A stretch of 64,000 nucleotides of DNA from UBA1858 sp965262455 (GTDB lineage: Bacteria; Pseudomonadota; Gammaproteobacteria; UBA4575). Below are positions 1 through 8,262 of this stretch, piece by piece (position 1 is the stretch's first letter; the number at the start of each line of letters is the position of its first letter). Location: contig CBDHFH010000003.1 in NCBI GenBank assembly GCA_965262455.1, positions 248,001 to 312,000 on the forward strand. Reading direction: 5' to 3'. The notes under the pieces are model-generated. The model saw nothing but the letters and a program-made list of their open reading frames with translations, was not told the DNA's origin and made no database searches. A program made the position numbers and the translations under genes.

Positions 1-11
1 ATAACGTTGCG

Positions 12-917
12 TTATACAGCGCGTGGATTAAAGTCGAATGTATCTTTCATTTTTTGGTAAAAAGACTTTTGTTCTTGCGTGTTAGCAGGCGGTGCAACTA
101 TTAACAGACGCACGTACAAATCGCCCGCGGGTGACCCAGGTAAGCCTTTTCCAGCTAAACGCATTTTGCGACCACTGTTAGAATTAGCCGGCACTTTCAA
201 TTCCACATGACCGTCTAAGGTTGCAATAGTGACTTTACCACCTAGTGCTGCCTCCCAAGGCGCGATGTTTACATTAAGATAAATATCTTTACCGACTAAC
301 TCATATTGCGCATCATTAACAACTGTCACTTCCAAATAAAGATCGCCATTAGGTCCACCATTCACCCCTGGAGAGCCTTGTCCACTCAAACGTATCTTTT
401 TACCACTCGTGATACCGACAGGGATCTTAACTTGCAGTGACTTACCGTTACTTAAACGTATTGATTTATTAGCGCCATGATATGCCTCACTGACAGTGAT
501 ATTAATCGCCGCGTTTTGATCTTGCCCGGCCTGTTGAAACGCATGGGCACCACCGGCGGCATGCGCAAAACCACTGCCAAACATGCTTTCAAAAAAATCA
601 CTAAACCCACTTGCGCTATTGAAACCTCCTGAATGACCACCAAAACCACCAAAGCCCGCGTTTTCCCAGCCAGGCGGCGGACGAAATTGTTCGCCTGCTT
701 TCCAGTTAGCACCCAGTTGATCATAAGACTGTCGCTTTTGCGGATCCTTTAGTACTTCATAGGCTTCGCCAATTTCTTTGAAGCGTGTTTCCGCATCGGC
801 CTCTTTACTTACATCCGGGTGATATTTACGCGCAAGCCGGCGATAAGCTTGCTTTACTTGCGCATCACTTGCATCACGTTCAACACCCAGGATTTTGTAA
901 TAGTCTTTATATTCCAT
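12..917 (-). CDS. cbpA: DnaJ-family co-chaperone CbpA
   Basis: Class II (type B) J-domain co-chaperone that stimulates DnaK ATPase; in E. coli CbpA also binds curved DNA. The J domain occupies residues 1-70 with HPD at 33-35. A Gly/Phe-rich linker (about 75-120) follows, then the two beta-sandwich substrate-binding domains (about 135-290). The Cys-rich zinc finger of DnaJ is absent, which separates CbpA from DnaJ. At 301 residues it has the usual family length. It lies just downstream of an Hsp20 gene on the same strand, with a strong hairpin between them, so the two form a small chaperone locus. No cbpM modulator gene is visible in the part of the window next to it; the downstream side is cut by the window edge. 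Confidence 0.93.
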   Translation of the reverse strand: MEYKDYYKILGVERDASDAQVKQAYRRLARKYHPDVSKEADAETRFKEIGEAYEVLKDPQKRQSYDQLGANWKAGEQFRPPPGWENAGFGGFGGHSGGFNSASGFSDFFESMFGSGFAHAAGGAHAFQQAGQDQNAAINITVSEAYHGANKSIRLSNGKSLQVKIPVGITSGKKIRLSGQGSPGVNGGPNGDLYLEVTVVNDAQYELVGKDIYLNVNIAPWEAALGGKVTIATLDGHVELKVPANSNSGRKMRLAGKGLPGSPAGDLYVRLLIVAPPANTQEQKSFYQKMKDTFDFNPRAV

Positions 918-943
918 AATTAAATGTTACTGCTCGTTAAGCA

Positions 944-971
944 AAGACGCCGCGAAGATACGCGGCGTCTT
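944..971 (-). terminator. hairpin between hsp20 and cbpA
   Basis: A perfect 11-bp GC-rich inverted repeat (AAGACGCCGCG/CGCGGCGTCTT) with a 6-base loop lies between the two chaperone genes. The T tract after it on the minus strand is short (TTT), so it may be a leaky terminator or an RNA-processing or stability hairpin that lowers cbpA relative to hsp20. Confidence 0.55.
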
Positions 972-1013
972 AAACTCAGAAAACATCATTAGCGGTTTTA
1001 ACAACCGATATGA

Positions 1014-1442
1014 TTATTGTACTTCAATTTTCTTTTGTGCTTTTTGTTGTTTGGGCACTCGTACGACTAACACGCCTTGCTCGTTCTTTGCTGAGATTGC
1101 CTCGGCATCTATATGTTTAGGCAACCGGAACGTTCTTTGAAATTCACCGTGCGATCTTTCAATACGCTTGTAGCCATCATGCTCGCTTTCACTTTCATTA
1201 CTACGCGAGCCCTTGATGGTGAGTGCATCATCCTGATAAACAATTTCAATATCGTTACGATCAACACCTGGCAAATCTGCTTTAAAGACATAGCTATCTT
1301 TTTCTTCAATGACATCAACGGCGGGCGCCCATTGGGCTGACGCAGCATCAAGCTGCCCATTCGCCGCAGACAACCAGCGATCTACTTCATCATGAAAATC
1401 GTGCCATAAACTAACAGGTTGAGTATTAATTCTTGCTAACAT
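1014..1442 (-). CDS. Hsp20/alpha-crystallin small heat shock protein
   Basis: ATP-independent holdase chaperone of the alpha-crystallin family. The crystallin domain covers roughly residues 38-142 and includes the typical ADLPGVDRNDIEI block and the GVLVVRVPK block near the C-terminus. The start was placed at the second of two adjacent ATGs because GGAGG lies 5 bases upstream of it and only 2 bases from the first; the open frame extends a few codons further but without a better site. A sigma-32-like promoter lies just upstream, matching the expected heat induction. cbpA follows on the same strand. Confidence 0.93.
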   Translation of the reverse strand: MLARINTQPVSLWHDFHDEVDRWLSAANGQLDAASAQWAPAVDVIEEKDSYVFKADLPGVDRNDIEIVYQDDALTIKGSRSNESESEHDGYKRIERSHGEFQRTFRLPKHIDAEAISAKNEQGVLVVRVPKQQKAQKKIEVQ

Positions 1443-1473
1443 CATAACCTCCAAAAACAATAATTTACTTACA

Positions 1474-1502
1474 ATATTGGGTCGAAGTCATATGATTTCA
1501 AG
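1474..1502 (-). promoter_or_regulatory. candidate sigma-32 heat-shock promoter of hsp20
   Basis: Reading the minus strand, CTTGAA (1502-1497) is followed after 15 bases by CCCAATAT (1481-1474). This resembles the RpoH consensus (CTTGAAA, then CCCATnT) and would give a leader of about 25 bases before the hsp20 start. The spacer is slightly longer than typical. Confidence 0.5.
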
Positions 1503-1579
1503 CCCTTTACTATTGCTGCTGTATTTGAAGATGGCGACGAACTAACATTTTTCAAGTCACCCTGGCGTAATATTTAGTT

Positions 1580-2062
1580 TTATTTTGTCTCGAATCGACC
1601 TGCATCACGATTTTTCTTCACCTCATCAGCGTTAAATAATTGGCCATTCATAGCAATATAGACTCCCGCAGGAAGTATACTTACGGCTGCAGTAGCAAAG
1701 CCAATATTATAGCTGGCATCACTGTCTCTGAATCTTGCTGGCTGCATGGCGCCAACCAATACGATGGTTTTATCAGTAAACTGTTTTAACTCCTGAGCAG
1801 TATCGACCATTGTATCAGTACCATGCGTCATAACGATGCGTTGACAGGGTTCTTTTTTGACGCACTCAGCGATATGCGCTCGATCTTCATCTGTAATATC
1901 TAGGCTGTCTTTTTTTAGTATGCTTTCAATTGCGTAAGTAAAGTTAACTCCTGCTTGTTCTAATATCCATTCCACTTGTGGCTCACCAATTTGATAATCA
2001 CTCAAGGCATCGTAATACATTTTATCGAATGTGCCGCCGGTGCATAAGATTTTTATTTGCAT
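1580..2062 (-). CDS. short single-domain asparaginase-like protein
   Basis: Resembles the N-terminal domain of type I/II L-asparaginases (asparagine to aspartate plus ammonia). The first catalytic threonine motif TGGTFD is at residues 8-13 and the second motif HGTDTM at 80-85. At 160 residues it is about half the length of a classical asparaginase and has no C-terminal domain, matching the known family of short asparaginases such as the Rhodospirillum rubrum enzyme. The reading frame is clean from start to stop, so it is not a truncated gene. No signal peptide is seen, so it should be cytoplasmic. Substrate is inferred from the family only. Confidence 0.8.
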   Translation of the reverse strand: MQIKILCTGGTFDKMYYDALSDYQIGEPQVEWILEQAGVNFTYAIESILKKDSLDITDEDRAHIAECVKKEPCQRIVMTHGTDTMVDTAQELKQFTDKTIVLVGAMQPARFRDSDASYNIGFATAAVSILPAGVYIAMNGQLFNADEVKKNRDAGRFETK

Positions 2063-2243
2063 AATGTTTGCTCTTATATAATGTTTTTCACGCTGCTGAA
2101 TATTATAATATTGAAATTAGTTATTGCTGTATTGTAAGTCATGCGTTTAAGGTAAGAAAAAATCAGCTAAGCGACGCAATGAACTTGCTCACCCATATGT
2201 AAATTGCTTTTTTACAAATGCAGCATAAACACATCAGAATTTA

Positions 2244-3110
2244 CTATTCTATGTTTTGAACTTGTTCGCGCATCTGTTCGATATTCACTTTCATATCGAC
2301 AGCCGCTTGAGTGGTAACAATATCCGCCGACTTTGAACTTAAGGTATTTGCCTCTCGATTTAATTCTTGCATAAGAAAATCTAAGCGCCGGCCCACCGGT
2401 TTATCGCTGGACAAAATATCATTGAGTTCTTGTAAATGACTATCAAGTCGGTCGAGCTCTTCATCAACATCCAGCTTTTGCGCAATCATAACCAGCTCCT
2501 GCTCCAGACGATTGCTATCAAACTCAACTTCCAAATCTTCAATTCGCGAGATTAGCTTTGTACGAATTGCACTAAGCACTTGTGGGCGGCGTGTACGTAC
2601 TGCGTCAACCAATTCCGCTAACTGTGTACCGCGTTGTGCAATAAGCTCACGCATGCGTTCGCCTTCAATTTTACGATTTTCAATTAGCGCATGTAAGGCT
2701 TGCTGAAATAGTTTTTTTGCATGACTGATTAATTGCTTTTGGTCAATTTGCGCCTGCTCTGTCACGCCTGGCCAGTTGAGTAGTTCAATAGGATTCGGTG
2801 CGGGTAAGTCAGGAGACTTACTGCGCAGCAATTGTGTTTGCTCTAACAGTCTATCCAGCAGCACTTGATTAATTGTTAAGTTAACATCGGTTTCAGACGT
2901 TGTTTTGAGTCGAAACGTACAGTCGACCTTACCGCGACTTAACAAGTCTTGCGCCATTTTGCGTAAATCAAACTCCGCCGCCCGCAGTTCCTCAGGCAGC
3001 CGAAAGCCAACTTCGAGATATCGATGATTAATAGAACGTATCTCCCACACAAAATTACCAATTGCGTGGTTTTCATCGACTCGTGCAAACGCTGTCATAC
3101 TTTTTAGCAT
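2244..3110 (-). CDS. yicC: YicC family endoribonuclease
   Basis: YicC/YloC family protein, which in E. coli acts as an endoribonuclease that affects small-RNA turnover. The start MLKSMTAFAR is the family signature; the N-terminal YicC domain covers about 1-155 and the DUF1732 C-terminal part about 205-288, including the GRRLDFLMQELNREANT block. At 288 residues it is full length. It is divergent from rph, an RNA-processing gene, as is common in gammaproteobacteria; the two share an 88-bp intergenic region. Confidence 0.93.
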   Translation of the reverse strand: MLKSMTAFARVDENHAIGNFVWEIRSINHRYLEVGFRLPEELRAAEFDLRKMAQDLLSRGKVDCTFRLKTTSETDVNLTINQVLLDRLLEQTQLLRSKSPDLPAPNPIELLNWPGVTEQAQIDQKQLISHAKKLFQQALHALIENRKIEGERMRELIAQRGTQLAELVDAVRTRRPQVLSAIRTKLISRIEDLEVEFDSNRLEQELVMIAQKLDVDEELDRLDSHLQELNDILSSDKPVGRRLDFLMQELNREANTLSSKSADIVTTQAAVDMKVNIEQMREQVQNIE

Positions 3111-3140
3111 GTATGCTCCTTACCTATTCCTCTATTTATC

Positions 3141-3169
3141 CTGCCGGGCTGAGTGAAATCTCGTATAAT
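3141..3169 (+). promoter_or_regulatory. candidate sigma-70 promoter of rph operon
   Basis: A consensus -10 TATAAT (3164-3169) lies 17 bases after CTGCCG (3141-3146), a partial -35. A good ribosome binding site (CGGAGA) and the rph ATG follow. Confidence 0.5.
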
Positions 3170-3198
3170 GCGCGCCTTCAATTACCTCGGAGAAATCT

Positions 3199-3912
3199 AT
3201 GCGACCTAGTGGCCGTTCCCCAGATCAATTGCGTGACATAAAATTTACCCGCAACTATACCAAGCATGCAGAAGGATCAGTACTTGTTGAGTGTGGCGAT
3301 ACTAAAGTGTTATGCAATGCTTCCATTGAGCCACGCGTCCCGCCTTGGATGAGGGATCAAGGCAGAGGATGGATCACTGCCGAATACGGGATGCTACCAC
3401 GATCGACAGGTTCACGTATGCGCCGTGAAGCCAGCCAGGGCAAACAAGGTGGCCGTACTCAAGAAATTCAGCGTTTGATCGGACGCGCCTTACGCGCCTC
3501 TGTTGATCTGACACTACTGGGTGAAAATACCATCACGGTTGACTGTGATGTTATTCAAGCTGACGGCGGAACACGTACTGCCTCTATCAGTGGCGGCTTT
3601 GTCGCCCTGCATGATGCCATTCACACATTACTCAAAGCCGGCATGATTCAACAGGATCCTGTGCAATGGTTTGTGGCCTCGATATCCGTCGGCATTTTTC
3701 AGCAAACTCCAGTACTCGATCTAGATTATGCTGAGGATTCTCAAGCGGATACCGACATGAACATCGTTATGAGTGAGCAAGGTAAATTTATCGAACTACA
3801 AGGCACCGCAGAAGGACATTGCTTCGATGAACAAGAATTACAGGCGATGTTAGCACATGCCAAAGCAGGTATTTTGCAAGTTATCGATAAACAAAAACAA
3901 TGCTTGGCTTAA
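3199..3912 (+). CDS. rph: ribonuclease PH
   Basis: Phosphorolytic 3'-5' exoribonuclease that trims tRNA 3' ends. The protein starts MRPSGRSPDQLR, carries the central GGRTQEIQRLIGRALRA block and the GGTRTASISGGF segment of the RNase PH fold, and at 237 residues is full length, unlike the truncated rph of E. coli K-12. GGAGA lies upstream of the ATG. rdgB, hemW and a CPXCG gene follow at short spacing on the same strand and are probably cotranscribed. Confidence 0.96.
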   Translation: MRPSGRSPDQLRDIKFTRNYTKHAEGSVLVECGDTKVLCNASIEPRVPPWMRDQGRGWITAEYGMLPRSTGSRMRREASQGKQGGRTQEIQRLIGRALRASVDLTLLGENTITVDCDVIQADGGTRTASISGGFVALHDAIHTLLKAGMIQQDPVQWFVASISVGIFQQTPVLDLDYAEDSQADTDMNIVMSEQGKFIELQGTAEGHCFDEQELQAMLAHAKAGILQVIDKQKQCLA

Positions 3913-3925
3913 CAATAAATAAAGC

Positions 3926-4570
3926 ATGCACATGAGCTCAGCCAGTCAAAAAATTATTTTAGCTAGCAGTAACACGGGAAAGCTAACAGAAATTAAAACA
4001 ATTTTTGCTGATCAACCCTATGAGCTTGTTCCTCAAGGCCAACATAATGTAAGCGATGCGGATGAAACCGGCTTGACGTTTGTAGAAAACGCTATCATCA
4101 AAGCACGGCATGCCGCACAGTCCACCGGCTTAATGGCATTGGCAGATGACTCTGGCATTGAAGTCGATTATCTAAATGGCGCCCCGGGTATTTATTCCGC
4201 CAGATATGCAGGCCAACCGTGTGATAACCAAGCCAATAATGAAAAATTATTAAGCGCGTTAGCCGGCGTACCAAGCGAACAACGCAGTGCACGTTTTCAA
4301 TGTGTGATTGTGTTAATGCGTCATGCCAATGATCCAACGCCGCTAATCTGCAGTGGCACATGGGAAGGCATCATTGTTGATCAGCAAACCGGTACAAATG
4401 GATTTGGTTATGATCCATTGTTTTATGTCCCCACTCATCAGTGTACCTCTGCTGAATTATCGCCACAGACAAAAAACAACTTAAGCCACCGCGGCCAAGC
4501 ATTGCGTGAACTAAAACAAAAATTCCCATCATTTTTAAGTACTCATTTAACTACTGACGTGCGCAATTAA
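3926..4570 (+). CDS. rdgB: XTP/dITP diphosphatase (non-canonical purine NTPase)
   Basis: Housecleaning Ham1/RdgB pyrophosphatase that hydrolyses dITP, XTP and related deaminated purine nucleotides to monophosphates. The substrate-binding SSNTGKLTEI motif is near residues 14-23, followed by LADDSGIEVD and FGYDPLF; SHRGQAL near the C-terminus is also diagnostic. At 214 residues the length is slightly above typical because of a small N-terminal extension; an alternative ATG two codons downstream is possible. It follows rph by 13 bases and precedes hemW by 4 bases. Confidence 0.95.
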   Translation: MHMSSASQKIILASSNTGKLTEIKTIFADQPYELVPQGQHNVSDADETGLTFVENAIIKARHAAQSTGLMALADDSGIEVDYLNGAPGIYSARYAGQPCDNQANNEKLLSALAGVPSEQRSARFQCVIVLMRHANDPTPLICSGTWEGIIVDQQTGTNGFGYDPLFYVPTHQCTSAELSPQTKNNLSHRGQALRELKQKFPSFLSTHLTTDVRN

Positions 4571-4574
4571 ACTA

Positions 4575-5750
4575 ATGAACCAGGAGGCGAACGTCATTCA
4601 TTCTCCGGTCAGTTTATATATACACTTGCCCTGGTGTTTACATAAATGTGCTTACTGTGATTTCAATTCACATGCAACACCAGCCAATGCCTTTCCAGAG
4701 CATGCCTATGTGGCAGCGCTGACTAATGATCTACGCCAAGCGTGCAGAGCCATACAGCAGCGCCCAGTGCAATCAATATTTATTGGTGGTGGAACGCCTA
4801 GCTTATTCTCTCCGAAATCCATTGAACGCATTATATCTGCATGTCATGAATTCACTGCTGTCGATTCTCAGTGTGAAATAACATTAGAGACAAATCCCGG
4901 GACATTTGAGTACCAAAAGTTCGCTGACTTTTTACATTCGGGCGTCAACAGACTTTCTATCGGTGTGCAAAGTCTTAATGATCAACATCTGCATGTGCTG
5001 GAGAGAATTCATCATAGCGATGAAGCAGTCCAGGCAATAGAAATGGCTGCTCATATTGGCTTTGAAAATATCAATGCCGACTTGATGTTTGGTTTGCCTG
5101 GTCAGTCAATTGCTGACGCTAAACAAGATATTCATCACCTATGTAAATACCCTCTGACGCATATCTCTTATTATCAACTCACACTTGAACCGAATACAGT
5201 GTTTTATAGTCATCCACCGGTCTTGCCTAGTGATGACGCTATCTGGACGATGCATAACAACGCTATTGAAGTATTACATCAACACGGCTTTGAACGTTAT
5301 GAAGTGTCAGCCTTTGCACAATCGAATAAACAGTGTGTACACAATAGCAATTACTGGCAGTTTGGTGATTATCTAGGGATTGGTGCTGGCGCACACACAA
5401 AACTCACTACAGACAATGGAATCATCAGACATCAGCGTACCCGCCAACCGCAGAGTTATATCGACTCTGTGGGCGCAAACTCTCATGTACTACAACAATA
5501 TGTGGTTGATAACGACTCGCTGATATTCGAGTTTATGCTGAATAATTTACGACTTGTGCTTGGATTTAGCGCTGATTCATTCACCCTAGGGACGGGCTTG
5601 GCTTGGTCACAGGTCGAATCGAAGATTCAAACGTTTATCGATGAGGGTCTGATGGAGCTATGTGGTGAATACTATCGCGCATCATCACTTGGCTACCAAT
5701 TTTTAGATGAGTTGACACAACGCTTCCTGCCGAACAAAAAGAGTAATTAA
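4575..5750 (+). CDS. hemW: radical SAM heme chaperone HemW
   Basis: HemW binds heme and a radical-SAM [4Fe-4S] cluster and delivers heme to respiratory enzymes; it was formerly annotated as oxygen-independent coproporphyrinogen oxidase. The CxxxCxxC cluster motif (C-LHK-C-AY-C) lies near residues 22-29, followed by IFIGGGTPS and the HemN C-terminal domain. It lacks the N-terminal extension of true HemN. At 391 residues it is full length. The start is uncertain: the ATG at 4575 has no ribosome site upstream, whereas a perfect AGGAGG (4582-4587) lies inside the frame and points to GTC/ATT codons at 4593/4596. Confidence 0.93.
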   Translation: MNQEANVIHSPVSLYIHLPWCLHKCAYCDFNSHATPANAFPEHAYVAALTNDLRQACRAIQQRPVQSIFIGGGTPSLFSPKSIERIISACHEFTAVDSQCEITLETNPGTFEYQKFADFLHSGVNRLSIGVQSLNDQHLHVLERIHHSDEAVQAIEMAAHIGFENINADLMFGLPGQSIADAKQDIHHLCKYPLTHISYYQLTLEPNTVFYSHPPVLPSDDAIWTMHNNAIEVLHQHGFERYEVSAFAQSNKQCVHNSNYWQFGDYLGIGAGAHTKLTTDNGIIRHQRTRQPQSYIDSVGANSHVLQQYVVDNDSLIFEFMLNNLRLVLGFSADSFTLGTGLAWSQVESKIQTFIDEGLMELCGEYYRASSLGYQFLDELTQRFLPNKKSN

Positions 5751-5753
5751 TCG

Positions 5754-5951
5754 ATGTATTTAGAATCTATCAGAGCTTCATGCCCTTACTGTGCGGAGCG
5801 AATCGAGTTCTTGTTCGAACCTTTGGATAGCGAGCAGGAGTATATCGAGGACTGTCAGGTATGCTGCCAACCAATTTTGATCAAAATTTCACCAAGCTAT
5901 TCTGGAGAAAGCTGTCAATTTAGTTGCTTTAGAGTGGATGAAACAGGCTAA
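5754..5951 (+). CDS. CPXCG motif-containing small zinc-ribbon protein
   Basis: A 65-residue protein of the CPXCG cysteine-rich family. Two cysteine pairs are visible, CPYC at 10-13 and C34/C37 (with an extra C38), which should bind zinc as a small ribbon. The biochemical role of the family is not known. It starts 3 bases after hemW and is probably the last gene of the rph-rdgB-hemW unit. Confidence 0.85.
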   Translation: MYLESIRASCPYCAERIEFLFEPLDSEQEYIEDCQVCCQPILIKISPSYSGESCQFSCFRVDETG

Positions 5952-6342
5952 ATTTGTGCAATCTAAGGGAAATATCGCTTGCGTTATGCACAGTCAAATA
6001 TGACGTACATATAATGTCTATACAAAAGTAAAAAAACACCCGCGTTATTAAACTGACACTAAAATAATGCTATATAATTCAAAAAGTTACTTCCATGGAC
6101 AATTTTTAGGCGATTTAACAAACATGCAATAAAACTCGAGAAATAGACACGCTTTGATTCTTCATCCACAGTTTTATCCACAGATTTTGTGGATAAGTAA
6201 CGAACCCTAAATTCAACAACTACTTAGCGCTTGTTCTCAATGATCACATTAAATGTTGAATCTATATTTAATCGCTTCAAGCCCTTGCCATAATCGGCAC
6301 GAATGGATTATAGTTCCGCCTCAATTTTTAGGCCAACACACA
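5952..6342. other. 391-bp intergenic region upstream of rpmE
   Basis: AT-rich and without a convincing gene; the frame upstream of rpmE is open from 6253 but matches nothing and L31 starts at 6343. It holds a possible -10 TATAAT at 6073-6078 with a poor -35, and the DnaA-box triplet at 6162-6196. Confidence 0.6.
6162..6196 (+). promoter_or_regulatory. DnaA-box triplet upstream of rpmE
   Basis: Three matches to the DnaA box TTATnCACA: TCATCCACA at 6162-6170 (one mismatch), TTATCCACA at 6174-6182 (perfect) and TGTGGATAA at 6188-6196 (perfect, inverted). Spacers are 3 and 5 bp. The same geometry recurs upstream of priA at 12694-12728. The box matches are direct observation; DnaA binding is inferred. 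Confidence 0.65.
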
Positions 6343-6549
6343 ATGAAACCCGAGATTCATCCAGAATATAAAACTGTAACCATCAATTGTAGTTGCGGGA
6401 ACACTTTCGAGACCCAGTCAACATACAATGGCGACTCAATCAGCCTTGATGTGTGCGCTAAATGCCATCCGTTTTATACTGGAAAACAAAAAATTGTGGA
6501 TACGGCTGGTCAGGTAGATAAATTCCGTCGCCGCTACGGTAATAAATAA
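6343..6549 (+). CDS. rpmE: 50S ribosomal protein L31 (zinc-binding type)
   Basis: Large-subunit ribosomal protein bL31 at the 50S-30S bridge. From the ATG at 6343 the 68-residue product begins MKPEIHPEYK and ends with the typical RFRRRYG block. Cysteines at 16, 18, 38 and 41 mark the zinc-containing (C+) paralogue. The frame is open upstream to 6253, but those 30 residues do not fit L31. In E. coli rpmE and priA are adjacent; here they are 6 kb apart and on the same strand, yet each has the same DnaA-box triplet upstream. Confidence 0.95.
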   Translation: MKPEIHPEYKTVTINCSCGNTFETQSTYNGDSISLDVCAKCHPFYTGKQKIVDTAGQVDKFRRRYGNK

Positions 6550-6663
6550 CACCCTCTTTCTGCGTCTTTAAGCAAATCCAGTCTTAACGTCTTCCTTCAG
6601 GAACTGATGAGGGATACACGCGTCCAATGACTATTTATTAATGTAAAAGTCTCCTAGAATGAG

Positions 6664-6688
6664 TTGCCGACATCACATATATCGGCAA
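6664..6688. repeat. inverted repeat upstream of the M48 protease gene
   Basis: Arms TTGCCGA (6664-6670) and TCGGCAA (6682-6688) are separated by 11 AT-rich bases, 34 bp before the lipoprotein protease start. It could be an operator or a 5'-leader hairpin. No known site is recognised. Confidence 0.35.
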
Positions 6689-6722
6689 AATATATGCCTA
6701 AGATGACTAAACTCAATCCCCT

Positions 6723-8171
6723 ATGAATAGAATTTATTTAGTTCTTATTATCACTATCGCAGCTTACCTCACTGGCTGCGCTGCAAATCCTGTGACTGGC
6801 AAGCAGGACCTTGTTTTCATGTCAGAGAAGCAGGAGATTGAATTAGGTCGGCGTTACCACCAGGAAATTCTAAAACAATATAAAGTCTATGAAGACGAAC
6901 GACTGCAGCAATATGTGAGTGACATTGTTGAGGATTTGTCTGCGCAGAGCCATCGCAGTGATCTTATATTTCATGCCACCGTGCTCGATAGCCCACAAGT
7001 CAATGCATTTGCGTTGCCAGGTGGCTATGTTTATGTCACACGAGGCATCATGGCTTACATGAATACCGAGGCCGAACTCGCCGGTGTACTTGGCCATGAG
7101 ATAGGGCACGTCACGGCCCGGCATGGTGTCAGACAACAAAGCGCGTCAACTATCGCACAGATCTTCTCAACCGCCGCGGTGATTGCAACTGGTTCAAGGG
7201 CCATCGCAGACGCAAGTAATATTGCCGGCACCGCACTGATCCGTGGTTATGGACGTGAACATGAACTGGAGGCGGATCGTTTAGGCGCTGAATATATTGC
7301 CAAAGTCGGTTATGACCCAGAAGAAATGATTAACGTGGTCGGCATTCTTAAATCACAGGAAGAATTTGATAAACAGCTGGCCGAAGAAGAAGGTCGCGAG
7401 CCACGAGCTTACCATGGACTTTTCTCTACCCACCCTGCGAATGATCGGCGCCTGCAAGAAGTGATTCGAGCAGCCGATAAGTTTCGCTCTAAAAACAATC
7501 GCCCGGATGACGGCACGTTCTTGAAGCTAACTGATGGTATGACACTCGGTCAAAGTGAGAGAGAAGGCGTGATTCGTGGCAACAAGTTTTACCACAAAGA
7601 TTTAGACATCACCATGACCTTCCCTGAAGGGTGGCGCATAGACAACTTGCCTGATCGATTGATCGTATCGAATAAAAGCAAAGATGCGGTCATGCAAGTC
7701 ACTCTGCGTGACTTGAATAAACGCCAAACACCTAAAGAATTTATTGAAAGCGAATTTGGTAAAGATCTACGCAGTGATAAAGCGGTCAAGACAGAATCAT
7801 TTAGTGGCTATACCGCTATAACTAAAACCAAAACACCGTTTGGTAAGCAAGACACTCGTATCACCGCATTATTCAAAGGCAAACAAGTTTTTCAAATTCT
7901 AGCGGCCGCCAAAGACCCGAGTTTACTCGAAAAACATGATAAAGATTTTTTAGCAACTGCAAATAGTTTACGCAAACTACGCAACAATGAAAAAGCACTG
8001 GCCAAAGCAAGAAAAATCAAATTGATTACTGCAAAGAAAGGGGACACATTTGCCAAGTTAGCGAAAAATTCTCCACTTTCCTCTCATGCTGAAGAGCAAT
8101 TACGCTTGCTTAATGGCATGTATCCCGATGGCGAACCATCACCGGGGAAACCAATTAAAATAGTCGAATAG
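6723..8171 (+). CDS. M48 family metalloprotease lipoprotein with C-terminal LysM-like segment
   Basis: Zinc metalloprotease related to BepA/YfgC and LoiP, likely anchored to the outer membrane and acting in envelope protein quality control. A signal peptide ends in the lipobox LTGC (lipidated Cys19). The zinc motif HEIGH is at 125-129 and the third ligand is in HELEADRLG. Instead of the TPR domain of BepA, the C-terminal part carries a distinct alpha/beta region (about 280-420) and ends in a LysM-like segment (about 435-482, containing KKGDTFAKLA). At 482 residues it is full length. It appears monocistronic. Confidence 0.88.
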   Translation: MNRIYLVLIITIAAYLTGCAANPVTGKQDLVFMSEKQEIELGRRYHQEILKQYKVYEDERLQQYVSDIVEDLSAQSHRSDLIFHATVLDSPQVNAFALPGGYVYVTRGIMAYMNTEAELAGVLGHEIGHVTARHGVRQQSASTIAQIFSTAAVIATGSRAIADASNIAGTALIRGYGREHELEADRLGAEYIAKVGYDPEEMINVVGILKSQEEFDKQLAEEEGREPRAYHGLFSTHPANDRRLQEVIRAADKFRSKNNRPDDGTFLKLTDGMTLGQSEREGVIRGNKFYHKDLDITMTFPEGWRIDNLPDRLIVSNKSKDAVMQVTLRDLNKRQTPKEFIESEFGKDLRSDKAVKTESFSGYTAITKTKTPFGKQDTRITALFKGKQVFQILAAAKDPSLLEKHDKDFLATANSLRKLRNNEKALAKARKIKLITAKKGDTFAKLAKNSPLSSHAEEQLRLLNGMYPDGEPSPGKPIKIVE

Positions 8172-8262
8172 TCAAAGTTAAGTAATAAATCCAAGCGTAA
8201 ATGTGCTAGTGTTGAGCAATCAAACACCCTGCCGATTGTATTTATTTATCTTTATCTAACTC

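Noticed and set aside
5952..6342. Possible chromosomal origin (oriC) from the DnaA boxes and AT-rich region near 6.1 kb
   Set aside because: dnaA, dnaN, gidA or other origin markers are absent, and only three boxes are seen; the repeated triplet at priA fits regulation or titration better.
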